Assembly (NCBI GenBank): GCA_900128565.1
Contig: LT635995.1
Coordinates: 1-25,567, forward strand
Length of the DNA stretch: 25,567 nt
Source of the DNA: Stramenopiles sp. TOSAG23-6
Taxonomy: Eukaryota; Sar
Direction: 5' to 3'
The position numbers and the translations under genes were made by a program. Shown piece by piece: positions 9,098 through 16,985 of the stretch (position 1 is the first letter of the stretch; each line of letters begins with the position of its first letter). Under the pieces are notes generated by a model, which was not told where the DNA came from, made no database searches, and saw only the letters and a program-made list of their open reading frames with translations.

Positions 9098-9476
9098 TTC
9101 ATAATGTCTCAGTACTTTATTTTTGAAGCTAAACTTACCATATTCAATTTATGTACAATTTGTTAATTCGAATACACAAGAGAATTTTTTGCCCGTTATC
9201 AGTTCTTCTTTTACAATAGTAGCTATACCTGTTGTTTCGCGTCTTGGATCTAACTCAAGACTCAAGAGTCAAGACATCAGTCAATAATTCCGATAATTCA
9301 ATCTTTAGGTTAGGGTTAGGGTTTAGCTGAAAATTTAAACTGGAAAAGTTTCGTTCCACTGTTATGTTTTTAAACTAAACGGTATCAATAGTACCTGTAT
9401 CATCCTCCTGATATAAAGAAATTTTCTATTGTATTTATTGTCCAACTAGTGTGCAGAAAGGCAAACTATATATGAA
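9098..9476. promoter_or_regulatory. Divergent upstream region of KISH and the repeat-bearing TM gene
   Basis: The 379 bp hold no gene I can support. Contents: a telomere-like TTAGGTTAGGGTTAGGGTTTA at 9305-9325, which could act as a telo-box or be a repair scar, and a short run of related CTCAAGA/GTCAAGA words at about 9255-9285. Confidence 0.4.
9305..9325. repeat. Interstitial telomere-like repeat (TTAGGG)n
   Basis: Two TTAGGG-type units with flanking partial units, opposite in sense to the tract at 4168. It sits about 150 bp upstream of the start codon at 9477. Confidence 0.6.
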
Positions 9477-10268
9477 ATGGACGATTTCGATTATGATTTG
9501 TACCAAGCTCAGCGAAATATTGAATATTGCTATCCAGAAAGCTTTCTTCAAAGTTTGGCAACAAGAGTGACGAATACCACTTATCGGCAGCTTTCATTAA
9601 AAGAGTGTAGCGAAGCAAATTATTTTACACGATGCGTTTATTTTTCAATGATGGTTGTAGTGACTACTGTAATTGCATGTCAAGTATTCATATTATTAAT
9701 AGTTTTCGCTGGATATAGGATATTTCCGGTAAAACTTTGGAAAATACAAAGTACTAAAGAAAAAAAGAGCAAACTTTCAATAAGATCTTCTAAATGGGCA
9801 AAAGCAAGCACTGAAGAAAAAAAGAGCAAAGTTCTGCATCACGTTAACCCTGGGAAACTTAAGCGAAGACAAGTTGAACAAAAGAAGGAAATGGCAAAAG
9901 CAAGCACTGAAGAAAAAAAGAGCAAAGTTCTGCATCACGTTAAACCTGGGAAACTTAAGCGAAGACAAGTTGAACAAAAGAAGGAAATGGCTACCACCGG
10001 AGAAGGAAAAAGAGTTATATCCACGGGTGGTAAAAGATTTATATCTCATGAAACTACAACAATTTCCCGTTCACGCCAGCCAAGATCTAATACTGAACAA
10101 AAAAAGGAAATGGCTACCACCGGAGAAGGAAAAAGAGTTATATCCACGGGTGGTAAAAGATTTATATCTCATGAAACTATAACAATTTCCCGTTCACGCC
10201 AGCCAAGATCTAATACTGCTAACAAAACAGAGCCTACAAAATTAAGGAGAGCAAGACATTACCTCTAA
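9477..10268 (+). CDS. Unknown single-TM protein with duplicated basic tail
   Basis: One intron-less frame of 263 residues from ATG at 9477; I recognise no family. The N-terminal 55 residues contain many Tyr and Cys (YDLYQAQRNIEYCYPESF), then one hydrophobic span at about residues 58-82 (VVVTTVIACQVFILLIVFAGY), then about 180 residues of strongly basic, hydrophilic tail. The tail is built of two different two-copy repeats, AKASTEEKKSKVLHHV... (32 residues) and EQKKEMATTGEGKRVISTGG... (41 residues), sharing the hinge EQKKEMA. The near-identical DNA of the copies implies recent duplication. A type II or III membrane protein is likely; function unknown. It converges with the kinase-like gene, about 100 bp away. 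Confidence 0.75.
   Translation: MDDFDYDLYQAQRNIEYCYPESFLQSLATRVTNTTYRQLSLKECSEANYFTRCVYFSMMVVVTTVIACQVFILLIVFAGYRIFPVKLWKIQSTKEKKSKLSIRSSKWAKASTEEKKSKVLHHVNPGKLKRRQVEQKKEMAKASTEEKKSKVLHHVKPGKLKRRQVEQKKEMATTGEGKRVISTGGKRFISHETTTISRSRQPRSNTEQKKEMATTGEGKRVISTGGKRFISHETITISRSRQPRSNTANKTEPTKLRRARHYL
9797..9988 (+). repeat. 96-bp in-frame tandem repeat, two copies
   Basis: Copies 9797-9892 and 9893-9988 encode the 32-residue unit beginning AKASTEEKKSKVLHHV; they differ at AACCCTG versus AAACCTG (Asn versus Lys). The end overlaps the start of the 123-bp repeat. Confidence 0.93.
9972..10217 (+). repeat. 123-bp in-frame tandem repeat, two copies
   Basis: Copies 9972-10094 and 10095-10217 encode the 41-residue unit EQKKEMATTGEGKRVISTGG..., with very few differences (ACTACAACA versus ACTATAACA; AAAAG versus AAAAA). 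Confidence 0.93.
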
Positions 10269-10366
10269 ATAAACTAATAAAATTCATTGAAAAACAGAAA
10301 TTTATTGAAATACAAACTTTGAAGACAAAACTCAGGGGTAGATAATACAGATGTAATGGCCTCATT

Positions 10367-11781
10367 TCAGTTGTCCAGCTTTCTCTTGTATATCGCTTTT
10401 TGTTCTCTTACAGTTTTGAGGATTGCATTATCTCTTTTCACTGGTACCAGTGTCAAATACTTCTCAATTTCATTTTTGGTGAGTACGGAATGAGTTGATG
10501 TTGCTGTTTCTTTTTGTGCAACTGGTTCTCCCTCATTCTCAGTAGGAAGATAAAACATGGAAGCCCATCTCAAATATGGATCTCCTGATCTTTGTCCAAC
10601 ACGTCGTAGTGGATGCATCAAATTTGTCATTGCATTTAAAAAAATGTCTCCAAGAAGTGCGGTTTTTACACCTTCCAATTGCTCTTGATTAGAAATTGTT
10701 GATTTAGTATTAAAAATACCTGACTTTGACTTAAATGATTTTTCTATCCATGTTTTAAACGTTGTTGGTGTAAACCCTTTAAATACCCACTGGATTTGCC
10801 GTGGTCCATACTTTTTTACTTCAGATTGTTCGATATAGTTTAGGCATTCTAATATAGTCACTCCAAATGTCCACCAATCCCAACCGTGCGCATATGCTAA
10901 ATTTTTTTTTGACTCATTGTACAGTTTCTTGAAGAATGTATTGTGAAACAATATTCTAAAATTTGATGCTTATGTTAGGTACAAAATTTGGTACAAAAAA
11001 ATAAATTCAGTTTTGAAAACGTACAGTGTGATTTCGATTTATCCGATTTGTTACGTAGATTTTCATAAGCTATTACACCTTCAGGTGGTAGCATATGAAA
11101 AGTACCTTTAGGTTCTAAAATATATTTAGACGTTTGCGAGAATAACTCAAAATCAATTAAAAAGGCTCTTTTATGATCTTTGCTCAGTACAACATTCTCT
11201 GGCTTTAAATCACGTACGGTTATGCCAATATAATGTAAACATTTGACTGCTATCGCAATTTGTGGTAATATGTTGAAGATAATATTTTCAATATCCCTCG
11301 AGGAAGAAGTAATATACGTAAATAAATCACCCCCTGAATGATATTCAGTGAACATAATTGGTGTTGTTTTGCCCTTAGCTGCATAGCTATAATCTTCCTC
11401 AGGTGTTGTGGCAAGTCGAACTACATGAGGACACTTTTCAGCTTCACGCAACAGCGCGATCTCTTTCAACATCTTTATGACTCTATCAAGCCTACGTTCC
11501 TCTGTATCACCAGACCTAAAAATAATTTGTTTCATTGCTACATATTTTGATTCAGTTTTGTCATACATAAGATCAACTGTGCCATGCGAACCTTTCATGA
11601 TGTGTTTTACATGGGTCACATCCAAACCTAATCGTCGTCCGTGAATGTATTTTCGATTGTATTTTTCGTCGGTCAGTTTGTTTAGCCCTTTAATGAAAGT
11701 AAATCTTTTATCAAAATCTATATGACCATGTACACAACATGCCATGCCAAAGGTAAATAAAAGTAAAATACCCGGAATCAT
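10367..11781 (-). CDS. Secreted or lumenal protein-kinase-like protein with altered motifs
   Basis: Exons 11025-11781 and 10367-10935 join in phase 1 across I9 to give 441 residues. An N-terminal signal peptide (MIPGILLLFTFGMACCVHG) sends the domain to the secretory pathway. Kinase marks follow in order: glycine loop KGSHGTV (about 64-69), VAMK (Lys about 84), EIALLREAEKCPHVVRL, hinge MFTEYHSGGDLFTYI, catalytic loop VRDLKPENVVL (about 189-199), then LIDFELFS where DFG is expected, PPEG in place of APE, and DWWTFGVTILECL. The catalytic-loop Asp, Lys and Asn and the metal-binding Asp of DFG remain, so activity is plausible, but HRD is VRD and DFG is DFE. The roughly 170-residue tail is not recognised. 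Secreted kinases are typical effectors in parasitic alveolates, but this alone does not show parasitism. Confidence 0.85.
10936..11024 (-). mobile_element. Introner intron I9 (kinase-like gene)
   Basis: 89 nt, phase 1. Donor ACT|GTACGTTTTCAAAACTG, intact core ACCAAATTTTGTACCTAAC, acceptor TTTCACAATACAT|TCTTCAAG. It falls between the activation segment and helix F, and the conserved DWWTFG frame continues only with this register. Confidence 0.93.
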
Positions 11782-12253
11782 TGGTAAGAATACCTTTGAG
11801 GAACAGGATGCACTATCTTTAAATTGTTTCAGCTATTTGTACGTACTAGAAATCGACTAGAAAAAGAGATTTATTGAATCAACCGATTGAGTGGTCGAGA
11901 AGACTTAGTGCTGACTTTTTTTCCGGCTTTTTCTTGTTTTATGCAACAATAGCAGCTTTGTTCCAATATCATTTCTTCTTCTTTCTGGCCACAATGTCAT
12001 CATATACACAGTTTGTTCTTGTATGCTTTCCAAGCTTAGAACAGATGGCGAATTTCCACCCGATATACTTTTTGTTTCAAAATGTGCAGGTGCTGAACTT
12101 CGTGAACTTCATACCTCGAATCTTTGAGGAACAATCGTACTATCCTCATTTTTTTTCGTCCGGATTGTGTTACTAAAACCTCCATGATTTCGTGCGTATA
12201 TTCTATGTTGTAATAATTTCCTTTCATTTTTGACCCAAATTCATCTTTTGGTA
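11782..12253. other. 472-bp intergenic region, no firm gene
   Basis: Lies between the kinase start and the ankyrin gene's stop. On the minus strand an ATG at 12227 opens 63 codons (MKGNYYNIEYTHEIMEVLVT...). An adjoining frame continues as a Ser/Lys-rich stretch (SPSVLSLESIQEQTVYMMTL) to a TAA near 11909, so a small gene with a short intron is conceivable. The plus-strand hydrophobic frame here has no ATG start. I recognise no family and do not call a gene. Confidence 0.4.
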
Positions 12254-14916
12254 TTAAATTTTGGTTATTTTCTTTGATATCCTAGGCTGCTTTTTAGATT
12301 TGTTTTTTTTATTCTTCAGTAGTGTTGATCTATTGTTGTGTTTTCTTCTGCTGTGTTTGTTCTTTCCTTTCCTGATATTTATTGAACATTTTCGCATACC
12401 GTTGATCTTTTCTTTCCTGATATCTATTGAACATTTTCGCATACCGTGTTTATTTTGTCGACCTTCAATATCTGCTTGAAGAGAATAATTATTGTTCAGA
12501 AATATATTTGGTGTTAATGCTCTTCGTACTCCATTATTATCTCGAATACCATCAAGCATTGCAAGCTTTTGCCGTCCTTTCACACTCTTCAAACCTAACT
12601 TGCTACGCTGTTCTTTCGAATACGACGTAGATATTGGGCGATTCCGAAATGAATTTAACTCAAGTCCCCCAGATAAGGAAAATAAACTTCTCTTTCTTTG
12701 TTTATATGCAACTTCCCAAGCATATTCATCTTTATTTTTTAGATTTCTATCTCTTTTTGATTTAGATTTTTGTTTCTCAAAAGATAATGAAGAGGTAATA
12801 CTGCTAAATGCATGTAATTCCTTTTTCATGATCAAGCGTGAGTAATTAATTTTCCCACGACTTGCAATTATACGTTGATTATTTATAGCTTGTTTACTCT
12901 GAATTCTTAGGGCGCGACTGAACACACCTCCAGGTTCGACTGACATTGGTCTATGACCTAAATTATTACGCAATTCTGACGCTTTTATGTCTTTAATGAA
13001 CGGAAGCTTTGCCAACATAAATCGAATAAGCACCTCATCGCCAGAAGCAAAACAGTAGTGTAAAGGAGTATTTCCGTCATCATCTCTGGAGTAAGCATCA
13101 ACTTTATACTTTAACAACTCACTAACTACAAGTAATTTGCCTGATGCAGCTGCGAGACTCAAAGCGCAACGTCCATGAATATGTATGATGAAAAAANATT
13201 TNAAAAAAAAAANCTAANTTNGTTAGGTACAAAATTTCGTACGAAAAAACATTTGGACAAAAAATTAAAATGAAAACGTACATCTCGACTATTCACAAGT
13301 TTTACGACATTTCTATTGAACTTTTGCAAAGTATCATTGCGGTGTATATTCTCGTCTAGGTCTTTTCTGTTCGCATTAGCAATCGCAAATTGAACTGCGG
13401 ATAAATCGCCCTTGATACAAGACTTAAGAAAAGATTGCGTTGGTTTAATTATAGGCTTGCTTCTATGAGTACATGACCGGGATTTTCCAAATGATTTTCG
13501 CCAAGCATTCCAGTTAGCTGCATGATTATTTCTGGACTCTGCAGAAGCCTTTATGCACTGCATCTTAGATAAAATTATGCTACGTAATATAGGCTGTCTT
13601 CTATTGAATACTGAAGAAATTGCAGAGACGTTTGCTGTTGCGCCTGATGCCCTCGATGCCAATGCTGCTAGCCTTGCAACTTGAGCTGCAATAGCATTCG
13701 CCTCCCTACATCGTGTTTCTTCCGAAGAAACTGTCTTGCGTATTGCCGTATTCAGATGAAATAATTTTCTATATTTTGCTTTAATAGGTTCTGGGTCAGA
13801 GACAACTACTTTAGCTCTTTTTTTTTTCTTTTGATTAATTCTCCTAGCATACTTTTTCTTATTCTCATCTCTTTTCTTTTGCATAAAAATAAGCAATTCA
13901 CGCCGTTTGCGCAAGCGTGTTATTCTATCTTTTCTTGCGATAGCAATCCACATACGTGCAAAACTTCCAAGCATAATTGCGGCATCTTTCATCTCGTCAG
14001 TATGCAAAGATGATAGCTCATCGTCTGAAAGAGGTGGAGCAAAAGAAAGCGACATTTTTTCCAAATGATGCGATTTTGTCCAAAATCGTCTGTTTTTTTG
14101 TAGTCTCTTTATATCACCAAATAGGTATTTGTCTACAGCAATTGAATCGATATGGGTAAGAAAGTATCCTTTTCTAACGCCAGCAAGCTGTACTGGAGAC
14201 TTTCTGTCAGTCAATGTAAATCCATCACAGATTGCGCCTATTTGAAAACCCCCCAATAGAGTTGCAGGTTTAAGTCGAACAATGGAGCGAGTATTACTAT
14301 CATCAGGGCTTATATGGATACAAATTGGTTTTACTAAACAAGGGCGCCGGGTATAATAACCACGATATATTTTTTGTATTTTAGTAGCACTTGGATCATA
14401 CACAACATTTCTTTTCACTTTTTGAAAGTGTTTTCTACCGAACGTGCCTCGCACAAGACATTGAATTTTTACGGCAGCATCTATTCGAAGTTTCTGCTTC
14501 TGTGCTACGAGTATATCTCTTGCCTTTTGGCAAGCCTCGCTTGCTTGTTTCTTTGCTAGTATTGCTGTCTGATTATTCCTTTTCTTTGTGTGGGAATCCT
14601 GATTTTTCAACTTTTCTGACCTGATTCGCTGAAGTTCTTTTTTTCTGGTAGCTTTCGCCTTTTCCATTGCTTCAATGCGAGCATTTTCCTTTTCTCTCAA
14701 CAATTCAGCTTCGCGCTCCTTTTTCTTCAATGCCAAGGCTGTTGCTTTAGCAGATATTTCTTCCATCTTTTTTTGTTTTGCTATGATAGCCGCTTGCTTT
14801 TCCGCAGCTCTCTGCGCTACAGCATTCTCAATGGCGTCTTTCGCAGCAGCTTTTACATCCATGTAGCTTCCTCCATTACCTAATAATTCCTGTGCTTCAT
14901 CGTTATTAAAAGGCAT
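12254..14916 (-). CDS. Coiled-coil, IQ-motif, PDZ-like and ankyrin-repeat protein
   Basis: Exons 13282-14916 and 12254-13180 join in phase 0 across I10 to give 853 residues. Order: an Ala/Lys/Glu-rich coiled coil (about 20-140); two IQ motifs, VKIQCLVRGTFGRKHFQKVK (about 149-168) and TKIQKIYRGYYTRR (about 178-191), expected to bind calmodulin or centrin; a PDZ-like stretch with VQLAGVRKGYFLTHIDSIAV (about 242-261); a Lys/Arg-rich linker; and ankyrin repeats at the exon junction (IHGRCALSLAAASGKLLVVS, then DDDGNTPLHYCFASGDEVLI). The split ankyrin repeat is restored only by the non-AG junction. The C-terminus is very basic with a short repeat (GMRKCSI(D/N)IRK). Likely a scaffold at a calcium-regulated or cytoskeletal structure, by domain content only. 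Confidence 0.82.
12367..12446. repeat. 45-bp in-frame direct repeat
   Basis: TTCCTGATAT(T/C)TATTGAACAT... starts at about 12368 and again about 12413, a 45-bp period, inside the C-terminal coding sequence of the ankyrin protein. It encodes the two GMRKCSI-type units. Confidence 0.85.
13181..13281 (-). mobile_element. Introner intron I10 (ankyrin gene), with ambiguous bases
   Basis: 101 nt, phase 0. Donor GAT|GTACGTTTTCATTTT, core ACGAAATTTTGTACCTAAC, acceptor TTCATCATACAT|ATTCAT. Several N calls in the homopolymer part suggest sequencing trouble or allelic mixture. Confidence 0.92.
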
Positions 14917-15322
14917 CTCTCTTATTTGTAAATACTATAACGCCGCATTCTAGCAGTATCTCTTTTTGAAGGTCATTATTGATCTTGATCTTGAGAAAGA
15001 TTTGTACTCGGAGGTGGCCTCGGAACACACACGTAGGCCTTTTCGATGCCTAGTATTAGGGTATATGGATCGGGATATGCCCGGATAAACCCCGCTAATG
15101 AAACCGTCGAGAAACCGTCCAAAAAAAAATAATATTGACACCACCATCATCGAAATCTCGTGGTACACGGTACACTTCCTAAGAAGTGGTCCAAAGAACG
15201 TGAAAGTCTCTCAATATTAATAGTATTTGACATCACTAGAGTGTTTATTTCGTTCCAACGCTGCCAAAGTGTACCTTACGTTATATACAAGCGACAAAAT
15301 ATTAACCAAACAATAGTATAGA
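14917..15322. other. 406-bp divergent intergenic region (ankyrin gene / elongin C)
   Basis: I see no gene or tRNA. About 15010-15120 is richer in G and C than its surroundings and contains a small stem, GGCCT...AGGCC (about 15016-15040), and CGGGATATGCCCGG (15070-15083). An uncharacterised structured RNA is possible but nothing identifies one. Confidence 0.4.
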
Positions 15323-15625
15323 ATGTCAAGTACTGATGAGACTACGTATGTCAAAATAAAAAGTGCAGAGGGGCATGAGTTTATCGTCTCGAGAGAGGCT
15401 GCTTTGGTATCCGGAACTATGAAGGCGATGCTTTCAGGTGATTTCGCTGAGTCAAGAGGTGAAATGTCATTTCCTGAGATATCTACTGATGTTATGGAGA
15501 AAGTAATTCGATACCTTTATCATAAACACAAATATTCAAATTCTACGAGTACTGTTCCGGAGTTTGAAGTAAAGCCACAAGATGCCCTTGAACTCTTAAT
15601 GGCAAGCAATTACTTGGACTGTTAG
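15323..15625 (+). CDS. ELOC: Elongin C (BTB/POZ-fold, Skp1-like)
   Basis: An intron-less gene of 100 residues ending TAG. Elongin C binds elongin B and BC-box proteins to form cullin ubiquitin-ligase adaptors and also acts in the elongin transcription complex. The alignment to animal elongin C runs nearly end to end: YVKIKSAEGHEFIVSREAAL, SGTMKAMLSGDFAE, FPEISTDVMEKVIRYLYHKH, NSTSTVPEF and the C-terminal ALELLMASNYLDC. Length and ends match the family. It is the only well-known gene here besides KISH that lacks an introner, fitting its short length. It converges with the RhoGDI gene. Confidence 0.96.
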   Translation: MSSTDETTYVKIKSAEGHEFIVSREAALVSGTMKAMLSGDFAESRGEMSFPEISTDVMEKVIRYLYHKHKYSNSTSTVPEFEVKPQDALELLMASNYLDC

Positions 15626-15740
15626 ATAAAATGATTGTGCTGGTATAGCGAGGTTTATAACAATTTTTATAATATATACGTCGCGATTATCTACTTTTGT
15701 ATATTTCTTTTTTTAAATCAAAAAGATAATTTGTTGTAAC

Positions 15741-15837
15741 TTTAATCAAAGTCAATTTATTTGATAATTTGTTNTTTGTTTAATCAAAGTCAATTTATTT
15801 GATAATTTGTTGAACTTTAATCAAAGTCAATTTATTT
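15741..15837. repeat. Three-copy 35-38-bp tandem repeat
   Basis: TTTAATCAAAGTCAATTTAT... occurs at 15741-15773, 15779-15811 and, shortened, 15816-15837. An N at 15774 lies in the first spacer. It is in the 270-bp convergent gap between elongin C and RhoGDI. Confidence 0.9.
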
Positions 15838-15895
15838 AATGTTTCAATTCAATGACACCACATGGTTCTGGACCTCACAATAAAAGTCATTCGCA

Positions 15896-16717
15896 TCACC
15901 CAGTAGAAAATTGTTTACAAATATTGAAAGAATATTTCGATTTAAAGATAGAGGTCTCATATATTGTGAAAAATATTTTTTTTTTTTTTTAGTAAAAATA
16001 AAAAAACTCGTTAGGTACACAATTTCGTATGAAAAAATACATTTAGGTAAAATATTTATGATGTAAACGAACATGATCCTGGCAAAAGAATTCCATTACA
16101 GCTTTCCATTTTCCACGAAACATTAACCCTTTCGGAGCTTGTGCCCAGTCACAACGAGGATATTCAAAAACGTGAGGCTCGCTGGAAGGCCCGTAACAGC
16201 CAAGCATACAGGATTCCACTTCATTCTTCACTTTTGACCTGACTGTATTTTTAAACTGTAAGCCCACTACGATTTCCCTGTTTACAGTGAACGAAATTCG
16301 AAACTTGTACAAAGAACCTTGCTTTATGTCAAATGCTTTGGTTTTTAGTTCATGCAAACCTTCTGGAGTTGAAAGTTTATACACTACATCCTTGCCAGGT
16401 CTACCTTCAAATATTATTCGAAATTCTTCGATAACTACGCGAGGGAGTTCCGCATCCGCCGCAAGGTATCCACCCACTGCTGCGTCCCCTAGTAAGTCTC
16501 TTTTATATTTCTCTAAACTTGCATCACCTTGGTGCTTGGCTAAAATTGATGATAAAGCAGCCTTTGGCGGAGCTTTGTACATTCCAGATGATCTGCGCCT
16601 TGGACGTTGTGGTTCAACTTCATTTGTTGAGTTTACATTCTCTTTTGAAGTAGTTGTTTCTGAATTTCTATCAATCTTCTCTACACAGTCATCTAGAATT
16701 TCTTCTGTAGCTACCAT
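15896..16717 (-). CDS. Rho GDP-dissociation inhibitor (RhoGDI)
   Basis: Exons 16073-16717 and 15896-15958 join in phase 0 across I11 to give 235 residues. RhoGDI extracts prenylated Rho/Rac GTPases from membranes and keeps them GDP-bound in the cytosol. The family order is clear: SLEKYKRDLLGDAA at the start of the regulatory arm, PRVVIEEFRIIFEG, a Lys/Gly region ending GSLYKFRISFTVNREIVVGL, VESCMLGCYGPSSEPHVFEY, and PKGLMFRGKWKAVMEF. The last exon codes for only 20 residues (ETSIFKSKYSFNICKQFSTG), matching the final beta strand that ends near IKKDW in animal proteins. The N-terminal 70 residues are acidic then basic and poorly conserved. No prenyl-pocket defect is obvious. Confidence 0.93.
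15959..16072 (-). mobile_element. Introner intron I11 (RhoGDI), longest copy
   Basis: 114 nt, phase 0. Donor CAT|GTTCGTTTACATC, core ACGAAATTGTGTACCTAAC, acceptor TTTCACAATATAT|GAGACC. Confidence 0.92.
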
Positions 16718-16985
16718 AGTAATTCTCTGGGGTTCTTGATGTTCGATGCTAAAATTAGTTTGATCTCTGACTGAATGAAACTATCAGTATAAGATTAATT
16801 CGAACAAAGACTCCACACTCTTCCTATCTTCGACTGTGTCGACATTAGAAACGCTTGCTTGCGCTTGACCCGTAAAAAATAGCAAATCGAAATGAAATCA
16901 CGAAAACTAATTTTAAATTTTTACGGGCAATTTATAAAATAAAATAAAAAAAGCAAACAAATTCTTAAGTTTTTTTTTTCAAATT
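16718..16985. other. Intergenic region between RhoGDI start and USP stop
   Basis: 268 bp on the same strand as both neighbours. It should contain the USP 3' UTR and the RhoGDI promoter. I see no repeat, RNA gene or introner in it. Confidence 0.5.

Noticed and set aside
11874-12176. Hydrophobic plus-strand frame of 100 codons
   Set aside because: It opens at TTG, has no upstream ATG before a stop, and its Phe/Tyr-rich composition is what antisense of a Lys/Glu-rich frame gives.
15010-15120. Possible structured RNA gene in a locally GC-richer stretch
   Set aside because: The stems are short and no tRNA, 5S, snRNA or spliced-leader signature is visible.
14950-15168. 72-codon minus-strand frame upstream of the ankyrin gene
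   Set aside because: It begins with GTG, has no family resemblance, and overlaps the probable promoter region.
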